A stretch of DNA of 64,000 nt from NCBI GenBank assembly GCA_020722815.1, contig DYKB01000017.1:39828-103827 (forward strand), read 5' to 3'. The stretch's first letter is position 1. Every line of letters starts with the position of its first letter. The notes beneath the pieces are model-generated. The model was given only the letters and a program-made list of their open reading frames with translations, searched no databases and was not told the origin of the DNA. The position numbers and the translations under genes were made by a program. Below, piece after piece: positions 19,765 to 28,537 of the stretch. This DNA is from Caldithrix sp. Its GTDB lineage: Bacteria; Zhuqueibacterota; Zhuqueibacteria; Thermofontimicrobiales; Sulfurfontimicrobiaceae.

Positions 19765-20106
19765 TTAGCGCTTTTCAGAAATTCGAGCCGCTTTTCCTCG
19801 TAAGCTACGAAGGTAAAACAATTTGGCTCTTCGAATGCGTCCTTCACGAAGCTTTTCAATTTTCGCAACTCGTGGTGAATGAACCGGAAAAATTCGTTCC
19901 ACTCCAATACCATTCGAGATTTTGCGAACCGTAAAAGTTTCGTTGGCACCACTTCCCCGTTTTTGAATTACGGTTCCTTCGAATATCTGAATTCTTTCCT
20001 TATCGCCTTCAACAACTTTCACATGCACCGCAACCAGATCACCGGCTTTAAATGATGGGATATCCGATTTCAGTTGCGTCGCTTCTACAATACTCAGTTT
20101 ATTCAT
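19765..20106 (-). CDS. rplS: 50S ribosomal protein L19
   Basis: A 113-residue L19 with the family core [20 protein letters not shown] and [15 protein letters not shown], the Arg-rich [19 protein letters not shown] and LRGKAARI near the C-terminus. L19 lies at the 30S-50S interface. It ends the classical order ffh-rpsP-khpA-rimM-trmD-rplS. A good AGGGAGG site precedes its ATG (20117-20123 on the plus coordinates). Confidence 0.96.
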   Translation of the reverse strand: MNKLSIVEATQLKSDIPSFKAGDLVAVHVKVVEGDKERIQIFEGTVIQKRGSGANETFTVRKISNGIGVERIFPVHSPRVAKIEKLREGRIRRAKLFYLRSLRGKAARISEKR

Positions 20107-20162
20107 TTTAATAAACCTCCCTAATCATTTTGAGATTCAAGAAAGTCAAATCATTCGTCATT

Positions 20163-20849
20163 TCATTTCCCATCAGATTCAGTATTTTTCTTCTTAATGG
20201 TACGTTCAGTTGCAATTTTATGACGCCAGGCCTGGATTTCAGCATGATTTCCTTTCATTAATACTTCGGGAACTGCCATATCACGATAGATAGCAGGCCG
20301 GGTATAATGTGCATAATCCAACAACTCACTCTGAAATGAATCAGTCATTGCGGAATCGAAATCATTCAGTACACCAGGGATCAGTCGAACAATTGAATCA
20401 ATGACAACCAGCGCTGCGATCTCTCCACTGGATAAGATATAATTTCCAATGGAGATATCAATCGGTGAGAAATAAATTCGCACCCGTTCATCAATTCCTT
20501 TATAATGACCACAGATCAGGATTAGATGCTCACAGGTCGCTAATTCAATTGCCTTTTTTTGCTGAAAGGTTACGCCTTCGGGACTTAGCCAGATTATTTT
20601 ATAACTGTCTGCTGGAATTGATTCGATTATTTTTTCAACACAGGTAATGATCGGCTCTGGTTTTAACACCATACCGGCACCACCACCATAGGGGTAATCA
20701 TCTATTTGTTGATGTTTTCCAATGCCATAATCGCGAAGATTATAGAAATGATAATCAACCAATCCCCGATCCTGAGCCCGTTTCAACATGCTCTGTTTCA
20801 GTGGACCGGCAACCATCTCTGGAAAAGCAGAAACGATATAAAAATCCAT
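20163..20849 (-). CDS. trmD: tRNA (guanine37-N1)-methyltransferase
   Basis: A 228-residue SPOUT-class enzyme that methylates G37 of tRNAs with SAM, preventing +1 frameshifts. The trefoil-knot SAM site is intact: PYGGGAGMVLKPEP, WLSPEG, LICGHYKGIDERV and SIGNYILSSGE. The C-terminal DNA/tRNA-binding region includes HYTRPAIYRDMAVPEVLMKGNH. The start codon lies 2 bp after the rimM stop, the common tight pairing. Confidence 0.96.
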   Translation of the reverse strand: MDFYIVSAFPEMVAGPLKQSMLKRAQDRGLVDYHFYNLRDYGIGKHQQIDDYPYGGGAGMVLKPEPIITCVEKIIESIPADSYKIIWLSPEGVTFQQKKAIELATCEHLILICGHYKGIDERVRIYFSPIDISIGNYILSSGEIAALVVIDSIVRLIPGVLNDFDSAMTDSFQSELLDYAHYTRPAIYRDMAVPEVLMKGNHAEIQAWRHKIATERTIKKKNTESDGK

Positions 20850-20851
20850 GG

Positions 20852-21370
20852 CTAATCCAATAATCCTTCAAGCACCTCGATAACCATCGTCTTTTTTTCC
20901 TTATCGACATGCTTGATAACATCTTTTATGGCTGGAATTAAATATTCGCGTTCTTCATTGCAAACGACATAAACATCATTTGCCGGCATTTCCAGAATAC
21001 TGGTGATCGTTCCGATATATTCATTTTGAGTTGACTCAACCCGCAGGCCAATAAGCTCAAAATGATAATAGTAATCCACTGGTAACTCGAGACAGGATTT
21101 TTGATCGATCTCTATCGAATAACCTTTCAACGCTTCAGCATCATTTCGTGTTTCAACATCCTTTAATTTTAAGAGGATATAACGTTGATGCACGCGTGTT
21201 GATTCGATCTGGTAATTTTGCCGTTTATTATCTGGCGAGACAAGCGATATTTCATCCAGCAACGCTAAACGATGCGGATTATCGGTGAGCGGTAAAACCT
21301 TTACTTCACCTCTGATACCATGTGCGCCATTGATGTAACCAATAGAAACCCAATCCGGAAGTTTTTCCAC
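20852..21370 (-). CDS. rimM: Ribosome maturation factor RimM
   Basis: A 172-residue 16S rRNA processing factor with an N-terminal RimM domain (VSIGYINGAHGIRGEVKVLPLTDNP) and a C-terminal PRC-barrel (YYHFELIGLRV...PANDVYVV and LIPAIKDVIKHVD). It binds S19 in the 30S head during late assembly. It lies between khpA (22-bp gap) and trmD (2-bp gap). Confidence 0.95.
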   Translation of the reverse strand: MEKLPDWVSIGYINGAHGIRGEVKVLPLTDNPHRLALLDEISLVSPDNKRQNYQIESTRVHQRYILLKLKDVETRNDAEALKGYSIEIDQKSCLELPVDYYYHFELIGLRVESTQNEYIGTITSILEMPANDVYVVCNEEREYLIPAIKDVIKHVDKEKKTMVIEVLEGLLD

Positions 21371-21392
21371 TCTTCTCTTGTCTTCTAACTAA

Positions 21393-21623
21393 TTATTCCA
21401 AAATTTCCAGTACCGCTCGTTTTCCACGCTTGGCCGATGCTGCTGCTAATAAAATTCGAATTGATTTAGCAGTTTGTCCTCGCTTACCGATTACTTTTCC
21501 CAGATCCCCGTAGCCAACTCGCAATTCATAAACAACTGTTCGTTCACCGTCAATTTCACTTACTTTTACTTCTTCTGGTTTGTCGACAAGGTGTTTTGCG
21601 ATCGTTTCAATAAACTCTTTCAT
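21393..21623 (-). CDS. khpA: KH-domain RNA-binding protein KhpA
   Basis: A 76-residue single type-II KH domain with the RNA-contacting GxxG loop as IGKRG within LGKVIGKRGQTAKSIR. Length and position between rpsP and rimM are diagnostic of KhpA (YlqC). The family forms a dimer with KhpB in some bacteria. A GGAGGG site precedes the ATG. Confidence 0.94.
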   Translation of the reverse strand: MKEFIETIAKHLVDKPEEVKVSEIDGERTVVYELRVGYGDLGKVIGKRGQTAKSIRILLAAASAKRGKRAVLEILE

Positions 21624-21826
21624 TACCTTTTCCCTCCTTATTGAGTGACAAGGATTAGACGCCGGTTCCTCTTAAAGTTAATTGCATAGCCTACTAATTT
21701 TATTTGAATAGGTTTTTCTATTTAACGTTTACAGCAAAATAAAAAAATTTATATCATCAACTACTTAACGGGCAATGAAAGTTAACTTTACACAGACCAG
21801 TGAGTGATAATCATTCCAAAAAATGA

Positions 21827-22249
21827 TTATTCAGCGGCAACTGTCGATTCCACTGGTTCTGACGCTGGAACGGGCTCAGGCTCGCTCGTGGTCACGGTCG
21901 TTTTCTCACTCAGCCGTCTTTTCCGTTCAGCCTGTAATAATTCCCATTTCTGAAGCTCTTCCTGCATTTTTTCAGGAGAAAATTTTTTCTTGGTCATATC
22001 ATACTTCAACATTATCCCCTGACGACTGAACAAACTCTTTACCGTATCCGAAGGGACTGCCCCTTTTTCCAGCCACGATAATGCTTTTTGTTGATCAATT
22101 ACAATTTCTGCTGGCTCTGTCATTGGATTATAATGTCCAATTTTTTCCAGATATATTCCTTCTCGTTTTCGTCGGCTATCAATTGCCACAATACGATAGA
22201 ATGGACTTTTTTTCTTCCCCATCCGTCTTAGTCGAATATGAACAGCCAC
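21827..22249 (-). CDS. rpsP: 30S ribosomal protein S16 with C-terminal extension
   Basis: A 140-residue S16. The conserved ~80-residue core starts MAVHIRLRRMGKKKSPFYRIV and includes FLEKIGHYNPM-like YLEKIGHYNPMTEP. About 55 residues beyond the core form an acidic and Pro/Glu/Val-rich tail (SEPEPVPASEPVES), an extension common in the Bacteroidetes-like lineages. It follows ffh after 86 bp and is preceded by AAGGAGG. Confidence 0.95.
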   Translation of the reverse strand: MAVHIRLRRMGKKKSPFYRIVAIDSRRKREGIYLEKIGHYNPMTEPAEIVIDQQKALSWLEKGAVPSDTVKSLFSRQGIMLKYDMTKKKFSPEKMQEELQKWELLQAERKRRLSEKTTVTTSEPEPVPASEPVESTVAAE

Positions 22250-22335
22250 CTTACCTCCTTAATAACGACTATCAACTATAATTTTCAATATTAAAATTTT
22301 TTTCAAGTAAATTGTATTTCTATATTAAATAATGG

Positions 22336-23655
22336 TTAAAATTTTAAACCCGGAAAACCTCTAAATTTCATTTTACCAAAATTCTTAAACATTTTTTGCA
22401 TCGATTGAAACTGATTTAACAACCGATTTAAATCCTGAACCGTGGTTCCACTTCCTTTTGAAATGCGACGACGCCGACTCCCATCAATTATTTGGGGTCG
22501 CCGACGTTCTTCCGGTGTCATTGAATTGATCATGGCTTCTATCTTGACAAACGAACGATCATCAACCTTCAATCCACTTAATGCTTTCGAGTTTATACCG
22601 GGAATCATTCCCAGTAACTGATCCAATGGCCCCATACGCTTGATTTGTTGCAATTGATCGTAAAAGTCTTCCAGCGTAAATTCCTGCTTGCGAAGTTTCT
22701 TTTCCAACTTCTCTGCTTCTTTTTCATCAATCGTCGCCTGGGCTTTTTCAACTAATGAAACCACGTCCCCCATGCCCAGAATTCGCGACGCCATCCGATC
22801 CGGAAAAAACTTTTCGAGGGCATCAAATTTCTCACCGACACTGATGAATTTTATCGGCTTTCCCGTCACTGCCCGAATTGAAATTGCAGCTCCCCCACGA
22901 GCATCGCCATCCATTTTGGTTAATACAACACCGGTAAAATCCAGATGCTCCAAAAATGATTTGGCAGTATTAACTGCATCCTGACCGGTCATGCCATCCG
23001 CAACAAACAGAATTTCATTGGGCTGGGTTTGTTTCTTTATTTCAATTAATTCCTGCATCAATTCTTCATCAACATGCAAACGTCCAGCCGTGTCAAAAAT
23101 GACGAGGTCATTTCCCTGTTGGCGGCAGATACCAATTGCATCTTTACAAATTTTAATGGCATCTTTTATTTCGGCACTAATCACTGGCACCCCGACCGAT
23201 TCACCAACGATTTTCAATTGCTGAATTGCGGCCGGGCGTCGAACATCGGCAGCAACCAACGCTGGATTTTTCCCCTGTTTTTTAAAATATTGCGCTAATT
23301 TACCAGCCAGCGTCGTTTTACCGGAACCCTGCAGGCCAACCAGCATCATAATAGCCGGGGGTAAATTGGAAAACCCAATCGGCGCTTCGGATTTTCCCAA
23401 CAATTGAATCAGCTCGTCATGAATAATTTTGACGATTTGCTGACCGGGAGTAATACTCCTCAGAACCGTTTGTCCCAGTGATTTCTCTTTTATTTTTTCA
23501 ATGAACTCTTTGACAACTTTATAATTGACATCAGCTTCCAGCAGCACGCGTCGAACTTCTCGCAGCGATACTTCGATATTTTTTTCATTTAACTTGCCTT
23601 GACCACGTAATTTTTTAAATACAATATCAAGCTTTTCCGTCAGTTCCTGAAACAT
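22336..23655 (-). CDS. ffh: Signal recognition particle GTPase Ffh
   Basis: A 439-residue SRP54-type protein that targets nascent membrane proteins to FtsY. N domain at residues 1-90, G domain with GLQGSGKTTLAGKLA (G1), FDTAGRLHVDEELM (G3), TKMDGDARGG (G4), and a C-terminal methionine-rich M domain (GMIPGINSKALSGL, SRRRRISKGSGTTVQDLN) binding SRP RNA. It begins the ffh-rpsP-khpA-rimM-trmD-rplS operon. A candidate promoter lies about 75 bp upstream. No ffs gene with the GGAAG tetraloop motif was seen nearby. Confidence 0.97.
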   Translation of the reverse strand: MFQELTEKLDIVFKKLRGQGKLNEKNIEVSLREVRRVLLEADVNYKVVKEFIEKIKEKSLGQTVLRSITPGQQIVKIIHDELIQLLGKSEAPIGFSNLPPAIMMLVGLQGSGKTTLAGKLAQYFKKQGKNPALVAADVRRPAAIQQLKIVGESVGVPVISAEIKDAIKICKDAIGICRQQGNDLVIFDTAGRLHVDEELMQELIEIKKQTQPNEILFVADGMTGQDAVNTAKSFLEHLDFTGVVLTKMDGDARGGAAISIRAVTGKPIKFISVGEKFDALEKFFPDRMASRILGMGDVVSLVEKAQATIDEKEAEKLEKKLRKQEFTLEDFYDQLQQIKRMGPLDQLLGMIPGINSKALSGLKVDDRSFVKIEAMINSMTPEERRRPQIIDGSRRRRISKGSGTTVQDLNRLLNQFQSMQKMFKNFGKMKFRGFPGLKF

Positions 23656-23729
23656 ATCATCAACTTCATCTATAATAAGTGCAAGAAGTATCCACTACCA
23701 TTTATCAGGCATATTTCTCAAAGAGTGCT

Positions 23730-23758
23730 AATATACAAAAGCTAAATTAAAAATGCAA
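23730..23758 (-). promoter_or_regulatory. Candidate promoter of the ffh operon
   Basis: On the minus strand TTGCAT (23758-23753) and TATATT (23735-23730) are separated by 17 bp, giving a start about 70 nt before ffh. Each hexamer has one or two mismatches to consensus in AT-rich surroundings. Confidence 0.45.
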
Positions 23759-24170
23759 CTATAAAATACAAGAATATAGTTAAATAATGTTCAAAATCCT
23801 TGAAAAAAATGAAGGTTAGTCGTTTTTGAGAATGCCCACCTTAAACGCCTGAATCCTTCCGAAAAGTTCCCGGATTTATCGTAGTCCACCAACTCTCTTC
23901 ACTATCTGAACGGATCATGGGATTGATATGTCAGTTTATGAGATTCTTCACCTTATTCAACGTGCCAGATGGTGAAGAATTGCTCAGTGCGAAGAATCTC
24001 CTGTTTGCAGAAAGAATATGAACAGAGCACTTACCCACATATAAAGGCGGTTGTTTTTCCCCGTTTCTTTTATTGCGGGATCGGACTATTTTAATATAAG
24101 AAATTTCTGCTGATTTTCCAACAAAATTTTTAAAAAAATTAAAATATTGGCATTTTTTTTAAAATTAGCC
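23759..24170. other. Spacer upstream of the candidate 6S RNA
   Basis: No gene or clear repeat was recognised in these ~410 bp between the ffh promoter and the structured RNA. Confidence 0.4.
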
Positions 24171-24199
24171 TTGAAATTGGCTTTGAATTTTGATATAAT
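24171..24199 (+). promoter_or_regulatory. Sigma70 promoter of the candidate 6S RNA
   Basis: TTGAAA (24171-24176) and a perfect TATAAT (24194-24199) lie 17 bp apart. No reading frame starts downstream for over 400 bp. A strongly structured segment begins within ~20 nt instead. Confidence 0.6.
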
Positions 24200-24205
24200 A
24201 GCATA

Positions 24206-24350
24206 ACGATACGTCCATCGCTGAGCATTCCCTGACATACGCCTGATACTATTCTGCCACCGGTTTGGTTCGGCGCTCCTGAACGGGGAGCCACTTCCGA
24301 TACTTGCGACGCTGACTTTACGATTGCTCCGGGAATGTTCAGCCATCTGT
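24206..24350 (+). ncRNA. ssrS: Candidate 6S RNA (ssrS)
   Basis: Downstream of a consensus promoter the transcript folds as one long irregular hairpin. A 13-bp stem pairs GCTGAGCATTCCC (24220-24232) with GGGAATGTTCAGC (24331-24343) with one G-U pair. Inside lies a large unpaired region, and an apical hairpin pairs GGC-CTCC with GGGG-GCC. Three short segments recall E. coli 6S RNA in the same order: CCCTGA on the left arm, GGCGCTCC before the apical loop, and TGCGACG on the right of the bubble. 6S RNA mimics an open promoter and binds the sigma70 holoenzyme. The assignment is by eye; ends are approximate. Confidence 0.5.
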
Positions 24351-24629
24351 TTGCTAAAATACCGGTGCTCAAAATGGATAATTTGATTCACTTTAAACTG
24401 CTTCAGATTATAAATCTGTTTAAAAAATTAACAATTAATTAAAAATTATTAAAATTGATTAATCAGATTGAATCTTTATTCCATGTAAAGCGTCTATTAA
24501 AATGGCGTCTGTTAAAATAAAGATATTAAAATAACCCCAGATCCAGATGATGATAATAAAGTGAAATCCGATTCATTTCTAAATAATATTACTTCTGTTC
24601 ACGACACTAATTTCAAAAAGGAGTAGATA

Positions 24630-25916
24630 ATGGCAACCTTGCAAGAGAAATTAAAGGAACAAATCCCTAAACTACGAGATGAAATTAAGCAATTAGTAAC
24701 AGAACATGGTGAAAAAGTAATTTCATCAGTCACTATTTCGCAAGCTTACGGCGGAATGCGTGGGGTTAAAGGGCTGGTTTGCGATACCTCTGTAGTTGAA
24801 CCCGATACTGGATTAATTATTCGTGGCCGACCGATCCTGGAAGCGAAATTAACGGAAAAACTGCCGGAAGAAATTTTCTATTTACTGCTCACCGGGGAAT
24901 TACCAGATAAGACTGCTTTAAAATCACTACAAAAAGATTTATCGGATCGGACGGATGTTCCAGCGTATGTGTGGAACGTCCTGCGCGCCATGCCGGCCGA
25001 TTCGCATCCGATGACCATGCTTAATACAGCAATCTTAACGATGCAAAAAGAATCCGTATTTGCTCAGAAATATGCGGCCGGCCTCCATAAAAATGATTAT
25101 TGGGAACCAATGCTGGAAGATGCCCTTCGAATTGTCGCAAGAATTCCAGTGGTCGCAGCGGGGGTCTATCGGATTCGGTATCGAAAAGGGGATATTATCC
25201 CGCCGGATAAAAAATTAGACCTGGGTGCAAACTATGCTCACATGCTCGGAATTCCCGATCCTTCTGGAGAATTTGCCAATTTAATGCGACTCTATCTCAC
25301 CCTGCACAGCGATCATGAAGGTGGCAATGTGAGTGCTTTTACCTGCCATACGGTTGGATCAGCGCTTTCTGATGCCTATTATGCCGTATCCGCGGGATTG
25401 AATGGATTAGCAGGCCCCCTGCATGGACTGGCCAATCAGGAATGCCTGGGATTTGTTCTGGAATTAAAGGAACGCTACAAAGGTGTCCCAACCGAAAAAC
25501 AGTTGGAAGAATTCGCCTGGGAAAGATTAAATTCAGGTCAGGTCATTCCAGGTTATGGCCATGCGGTACTTCGTGTCACCGATCCCCGATTCACTGCTTT
25601 TCGTGAATTTGGTGAAAGAGTCTGCCCGGAAGATCCTGTTTTTAAAATCGTTAGCCTTTTATTTAAGGTCGTACCACAAGTTCTGATGAAACAGGGAAAA
25701 GCTAAAAATCCCTGGCCCAATGTTGACGCTGGTTCAGGTGCGCTTCTTTTTCATTTCAGCCTAACCGAATTTGCCTATTATACAGTTCTGTTTAGCGTTT
25801 CACGTGCCATGGGAATGTTGTCACAGCTTATCCTGAATCGGGCTCTGGGAACACCGATTACCCGACCGAAATCTGTTAGCACCGAATGGATTAAGCAAAC
25901 TGTAAACAAAATGTAA
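24630..25916 (+). CDS. Citrate synthase, eukaryote-like type
   Basis: A 428-residue enzyme condensing acetyl-CoA and oxaloacetate. It starts like mitochondrial-type synthases (LKEQIPKLRDEIKQLV, YGGMRGVKGLVCDTS) rather than like E. coli GltA, and lacks the NADH-binding N-terminal domain of the latter. Catalytic residues are recognisable: His in GPLHGLANQE, His in PGYGHAVLR and Asp in NVDAGSGALLF. A strong AAAGGAG precedes the ATG. A Re-type enzyme is excluded because that is a different fold. It is monocistronic with a terminator downstream. Confidence 0.94.
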   Translation: MATLQEKLKEQIPKLRDEIKQLVTEHGEKVISSVTISQAYGGMRGVKGLVCDTSVVEPDTGLIIRGRPILEAKLTEKLPEEIFYLLLTGELPDKTALKSLQKDLSDRTDVPAYVWNVLRAMPADSHPMTMLNTAILTMQKESVFAQKYAAGLHKNDYWEPMLEDALRIVARIPVVAAGVYRIRYRKGDIIPPDKKLDLGANYAHMLGIPDPSGEFANLMRLYLTLHSDHEGGNVSAFTCHTVGSALSDAYYAVSAGLNGLAGPLHGLANQECLGFVLELKERYKGVPTEKQLEEFAWERLNSGQVIPGYGHAVLRVTDPRFTAFREFGERVCPEDPVFKIVSLLFKVVPQVLMKQGKAKNPWPNVDAGSGALLFHFSLTEFAYYTVLFSVSRAMGMLSQLILNRALGTPITRPKSVSTEWIKQTVNKM

Positions 25917-25930
25917 TCTAATTTTTTATA

Positions 25931-25969
25931 ATGAGCCTGTTTATCAATCGTATAAACGGGCTCATTTTA
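25931..25969 (+). terminator. Terminator after citrate synthase
   Basis: A 14-bp stem (ATGAGCCTGTTTAT with ATAAACGGGCTCAT, one G-T pair, 7-nt loop) is followed by TTTAATTTT. It lies directly before the ribosome-binding site of the zinc-ribbon gene, which may therefore depend on read-through. Confidence 0.75.
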
Positions 25970-25986
25970 ATTTTGAGGAGTGAAAA

Positions 25987-26385
25987 GTGCTACAAATTAA
26001 TTTTGAATGCCCTTATTGTAAAAAAAGCCTGATGGATCCGAGTTATCAAATTGACGATCACCCCTCATTAAAAGTTACCATAATCTTTGAAAATAAATGT
26101 GGTTGGATCAGAATGAGTTCACTCTATGGAAGTACTCACATTGAGAGTGAACACCCAATTCCCGATAAAACTTTGACCCGTTTTTTTTGTCCCAATTGCG
26201 GAACTGAACTGCGTAGTCATCGACTCTGCGATAAGTGCAATGCCCCGATGGTTCCATTTAAAATCACTGAGGGCGGGCTGGTCGAAGTCTGTTCCCGGCG
26301 GGGTTGTGAGAAACATTTAGCCGAATTCGAGGATCTGGAAGCCGAATTAAAGGCTTTTTATACGGCTTATTCATCTTATATGTAG
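25987..26385 (+). CDS. Zinc-ribbon protein of unknown function
   Basis: A 132-residue protein starting at GTG, with GAGGAG 6 nt upstream. It contains four Cys pairs: CPYCKK at the N-terminus, CPNCG and CDKCN in the middle, and C-x4-C in VCSRRGCEKH near the C-terminus. This would hold one or two zinc ribbons. The middle part GWIRMSSLYGSTHIESEH has no recognised domain. The spacing to citrate synthase is 70 bp with a terminator between. No function can be given beyond metal binding and possible nucleic-acid or protein contact. Confidence 0.75.
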   Translation: MLQINFECPYCKKSLMDPSYQIDDHPSLKVTIIFENKCGWIRMSSLYGSTHIESEHPIPDKTLTRFFCPNCGTELRSHRLCDKCNAPMVPFKITEGGLVEVCSRRGCEKHLAEFEDLEAELKAFYTAYSSYM

Positions 26386-26494
26386 ACAGGACGATATAAT
26401 TGAAACCGGATATCCTGCCATTTTTCTGGAGAGAATAAATATGGCGGAGGTAACTGATTGTAAAATTTACCTCCACCTGAGTATTCAGAATAAA

Positions 26495-27532
26495 TTATTT
26501 CATCAACATCATTTTTTTGCTAACCAGATATTTCCCTGACTGCAATTGATAGACGTAAATTCCCGAAGGTAAATCTTTGGCGTTGAAATTTACCCGATGC
26601 TGACCGGCTGGAAGCTCTTGATTCCAAAGCGTCTCGATTTCCTGTCCTTTCATATTATATATTTTCAGAACAGTTTTATTCGCTTGTGGCAGATAAAATG
26701 AAATGTTCGTCTCAGGATTGAAAGGATTTGGATAATTTTGTTCCAGATTGAAATCAATCGGCGCTAAAGGTTCACTTAAAGCAATTTCCGTAGTTTTTGT
26801 TGTATCAAAGCCGATTTTCGCCATCTGTTTTTCAGTGAGCGGCGTAGCAAAAAACATTTGGTGGCCATCCCAGGTATCCTTTCCAATAGTTGACCAATTT
26901 TTCGATGGAACGACCGGATCGGCCGGACTCCCATTGTAAGTTAAAAAGTCCATCCTGAAAGATCTTTTAAAATCGGCTGGCATGGGAACCACACCTTTCA
27001 ACCAGCTTAAGGTACTGTCACCAGAATTCCAGGTGGCAAATTTCACCAAACCGGTGGAGTTGTATTGAGAAATCGCTTCAATTTGTCCACCGAAATTGGC
27101 ATGGCAATCCGCACATTTTCGCCCTTTATCCGTGATGGCATGTCCGTGGTATGGTCCAAAGGCCGCCCAGGTTTTACCCTGATAGGAAAGCGATTGGAAA
27201 GAAATTGTTCCAATCTTACCGGTCTTGGTAATATTGGCGAGCAGAACAAAACCATGAATGGGCTGTTTCGCTCGTTTCAGGTGATTTTCCACCTGGCTTT
27301 CAAAATGACAATTATAGCAGGAAATAACTGTTTGGGAATGGCAGGCGTCACAATCCAATTTACCACGATGGGGGTCATAAGCGGCATGATTGGGTAAAGT
27401 ACCCGCCGCGGCATTATGACAATCTTCACATTTAGTATTGATAGCACCCGGTTCAAACAGCGAATTATATTTAACGCCATCATTGCCATGTAATTCAGCC
27501 GATTTATGACAGGCCCAGCATTTTAGCGGGTA
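26495..27532 (-). CDS. Multiheme cytochrome c, C-terminal part with T9SS sorting domain (frameshifted)
   Basis: This is the downstream part of a gene interrupted by a frameshift near 27532. The open frame carries five CXXCH haem motifs (CWACH, CEDCH, CDACH, CYNCH, CADCH), a ~130-residue globular region, and a C-terminal type IX secretion sorting domain (NLEQNYPNPFNPET ... LPSGIYVYQL ... KMMLMK). With the upstream part it restores an 8-haem exported cytochrome of roughly 485 residues. The T9SS tail implies transport across the outer membrane and surface anchoring. A TTG at 27358 could serve as an internal start but would lose two haems, so it is not a natural start. Confidence 0.82.
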   Translation of the reverse strand, partial: YPLKCWACHKSAELHGNDGVKYNSLFEPGAINTKCEDCHNAAAGTLPNHAAYDPHRGKLDCDACHSQTVISCYNCHFESQVENHLKRAKQPIHGFVLLANITKTGKIGTISFQSLSYQGKTWAAFGPYHGHAITDKGRKCADCHANFGGQIEAISQYNSTGLVKFATWNSGDSTLSWLKGVVPMPADFKRSFRMDFLTYNGSPADPVVPSKNWSTIGKDTWDGHQMFFATPLTEKQMAKIGFDTTKTTEIALSEPLAPIDFNLEQNYPNPFNPETNISFYLPQANKTVLKIYNMKGQEIETLWNQELPAGQHRVNFNAKDLPSGIYVYQLQSGKYLVSKKMMLMK

Positions 27533-27942
27533 CTGGCATTTCGATGAACATCGGTATATTTCAGCGTGGCAAATTCGGTTTTTTGCCGGCTATGGCAATT
27601 TAAACATTGCTCTTCACTGACCGGCATACCATCGGTTTTTGTGGCATGGCAATCGACGCAATTTGCCCCAGGATAGGGATTTTCATATTGATCGCCATTG
27701 GCATCTAAATTCGAGGATGAATGACACTGGTTGCACGCCAAATTGGGATGATCGATGGGAACACCGGTCAAAGTTTCAAATCCAGGTGCCGGGACCCCCG
27801 TTTTGGAAATATCCGCCCCATACCAGAAATTTTTACCAAGGCGGGTCGCATGCAAACTGGTAAAAAAATTTGCCTGGGCAGATAACATTCCGGAAAGGCC
27901 CAAAATACAAATCCAAATAATAATAAATTTAATTTTTTTCAT
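27523..27942 (-). CDS. Multiheme cytochrome c, N-terminal part (frameshifted)
   Basis: 139 residues with a signal peptide (KIKFIIIWICILGLSGMLSAQA) and three haem motifs (CNQCH, CVDCH, CLNCH). The frame ends at TAA after VHRNASTR. If one base is added near 27532-27534 the reading continues as YPLKCWACHKSAELHG with further haem motifs, so this and the following part are one gene. AAAGGAG precedes the ATG. The break may be a real mutation or an assembly error. It is divergent to the 19-haem cytochrome gene, and both probably serve extracellular or periplasmic electron transfer. Confidence 0.82.
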   Translation of the reverse strand: MKKIKFIIIWICILGLSGMLSAQANFFTSLHATRLGKNFWYGADISKTGVPAPGFETLTGVPIDHPNLACNQCHSSSNLDANGDQYENPYPGANCVDCHATKTDGMPVSEEQCLNCHSRQKTEFATLKYTDVHRNASTR

Positions 27943-28537
27943 TTTGAGTCTCCTTTAGACAGGGCTTGATTTAAGAAAAAGTGAATTCATCTGGCTTTTA
28001 AATCATCTTCTGTTTTATTTGTTGCATGAAATGAATTACCTGCTACGATCACCTCCTCTTATGAATAATGAATGGGGCGGTTATATACTATACAAGAGCC
28101 ATAGGGGTTTTTGTTTTTTTTTTTTTTTTTTTGCCCTCACCCCAACCCTCTCCCGGAGGGAGAGGGCTTTGGATTTTCGGACAGGATCTCGTTCGGCTAT
28201 TCATCCGGAATATTTTTCACTCCGTGATCTCAGCGTCCGCTGCAGCTAACTAGCTGTTTGATTATCGACTTAATGTTGTCGTACGACATAATTCAATGTT
28301 TTAAGGTATTAATATACAAATTGCCAGATAAAATGTCAATTATTATTTAATGTTGTAAAACATTTCACTTGATTTTTAATTGAAATCTTTATATATTTAT
28401 ATCAATTTACAGATTTAAAGTTCACCGTCCGCGGTTAGTTGATGGGGTTCAAACCACTTTAAACAGCAGAACATCTCAAAAACAACAAAACCAGGAACCT
28501 GGTAAAGTTTACCAAATAACCATTCTTCGGGTACAAC
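27943..28537. other. Spacer between divergent cytochrome genes with T19 tract and palindrome
   Basis: This region must hold both divergent promoters, though none is clear. A run of 19 T residues (28114-28132) directly precedes a perfect 9-bp palindrome (28146-28166, CCCTCTCCC/GGGAGAGGG) of the interspersed C-rich repeat family. The small frames here are translations of that repeat and are not genes. Confidence 0.6.

Noticed and set aside
19686..19952. N-terminal extension of the cupin reading frame into rplS
   Set aside because: The extension overlaps rplS in another frame, and a good ribosome-binding site precedes the internal ATG at 19685.
28019..28253. Plus-strand frames containing LTPTLSRRERAL-like text
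   Set aside because: This is the translation of a widespread C-rich palindromic repeat next to a T19 tract, a common source of spurious gene calls.
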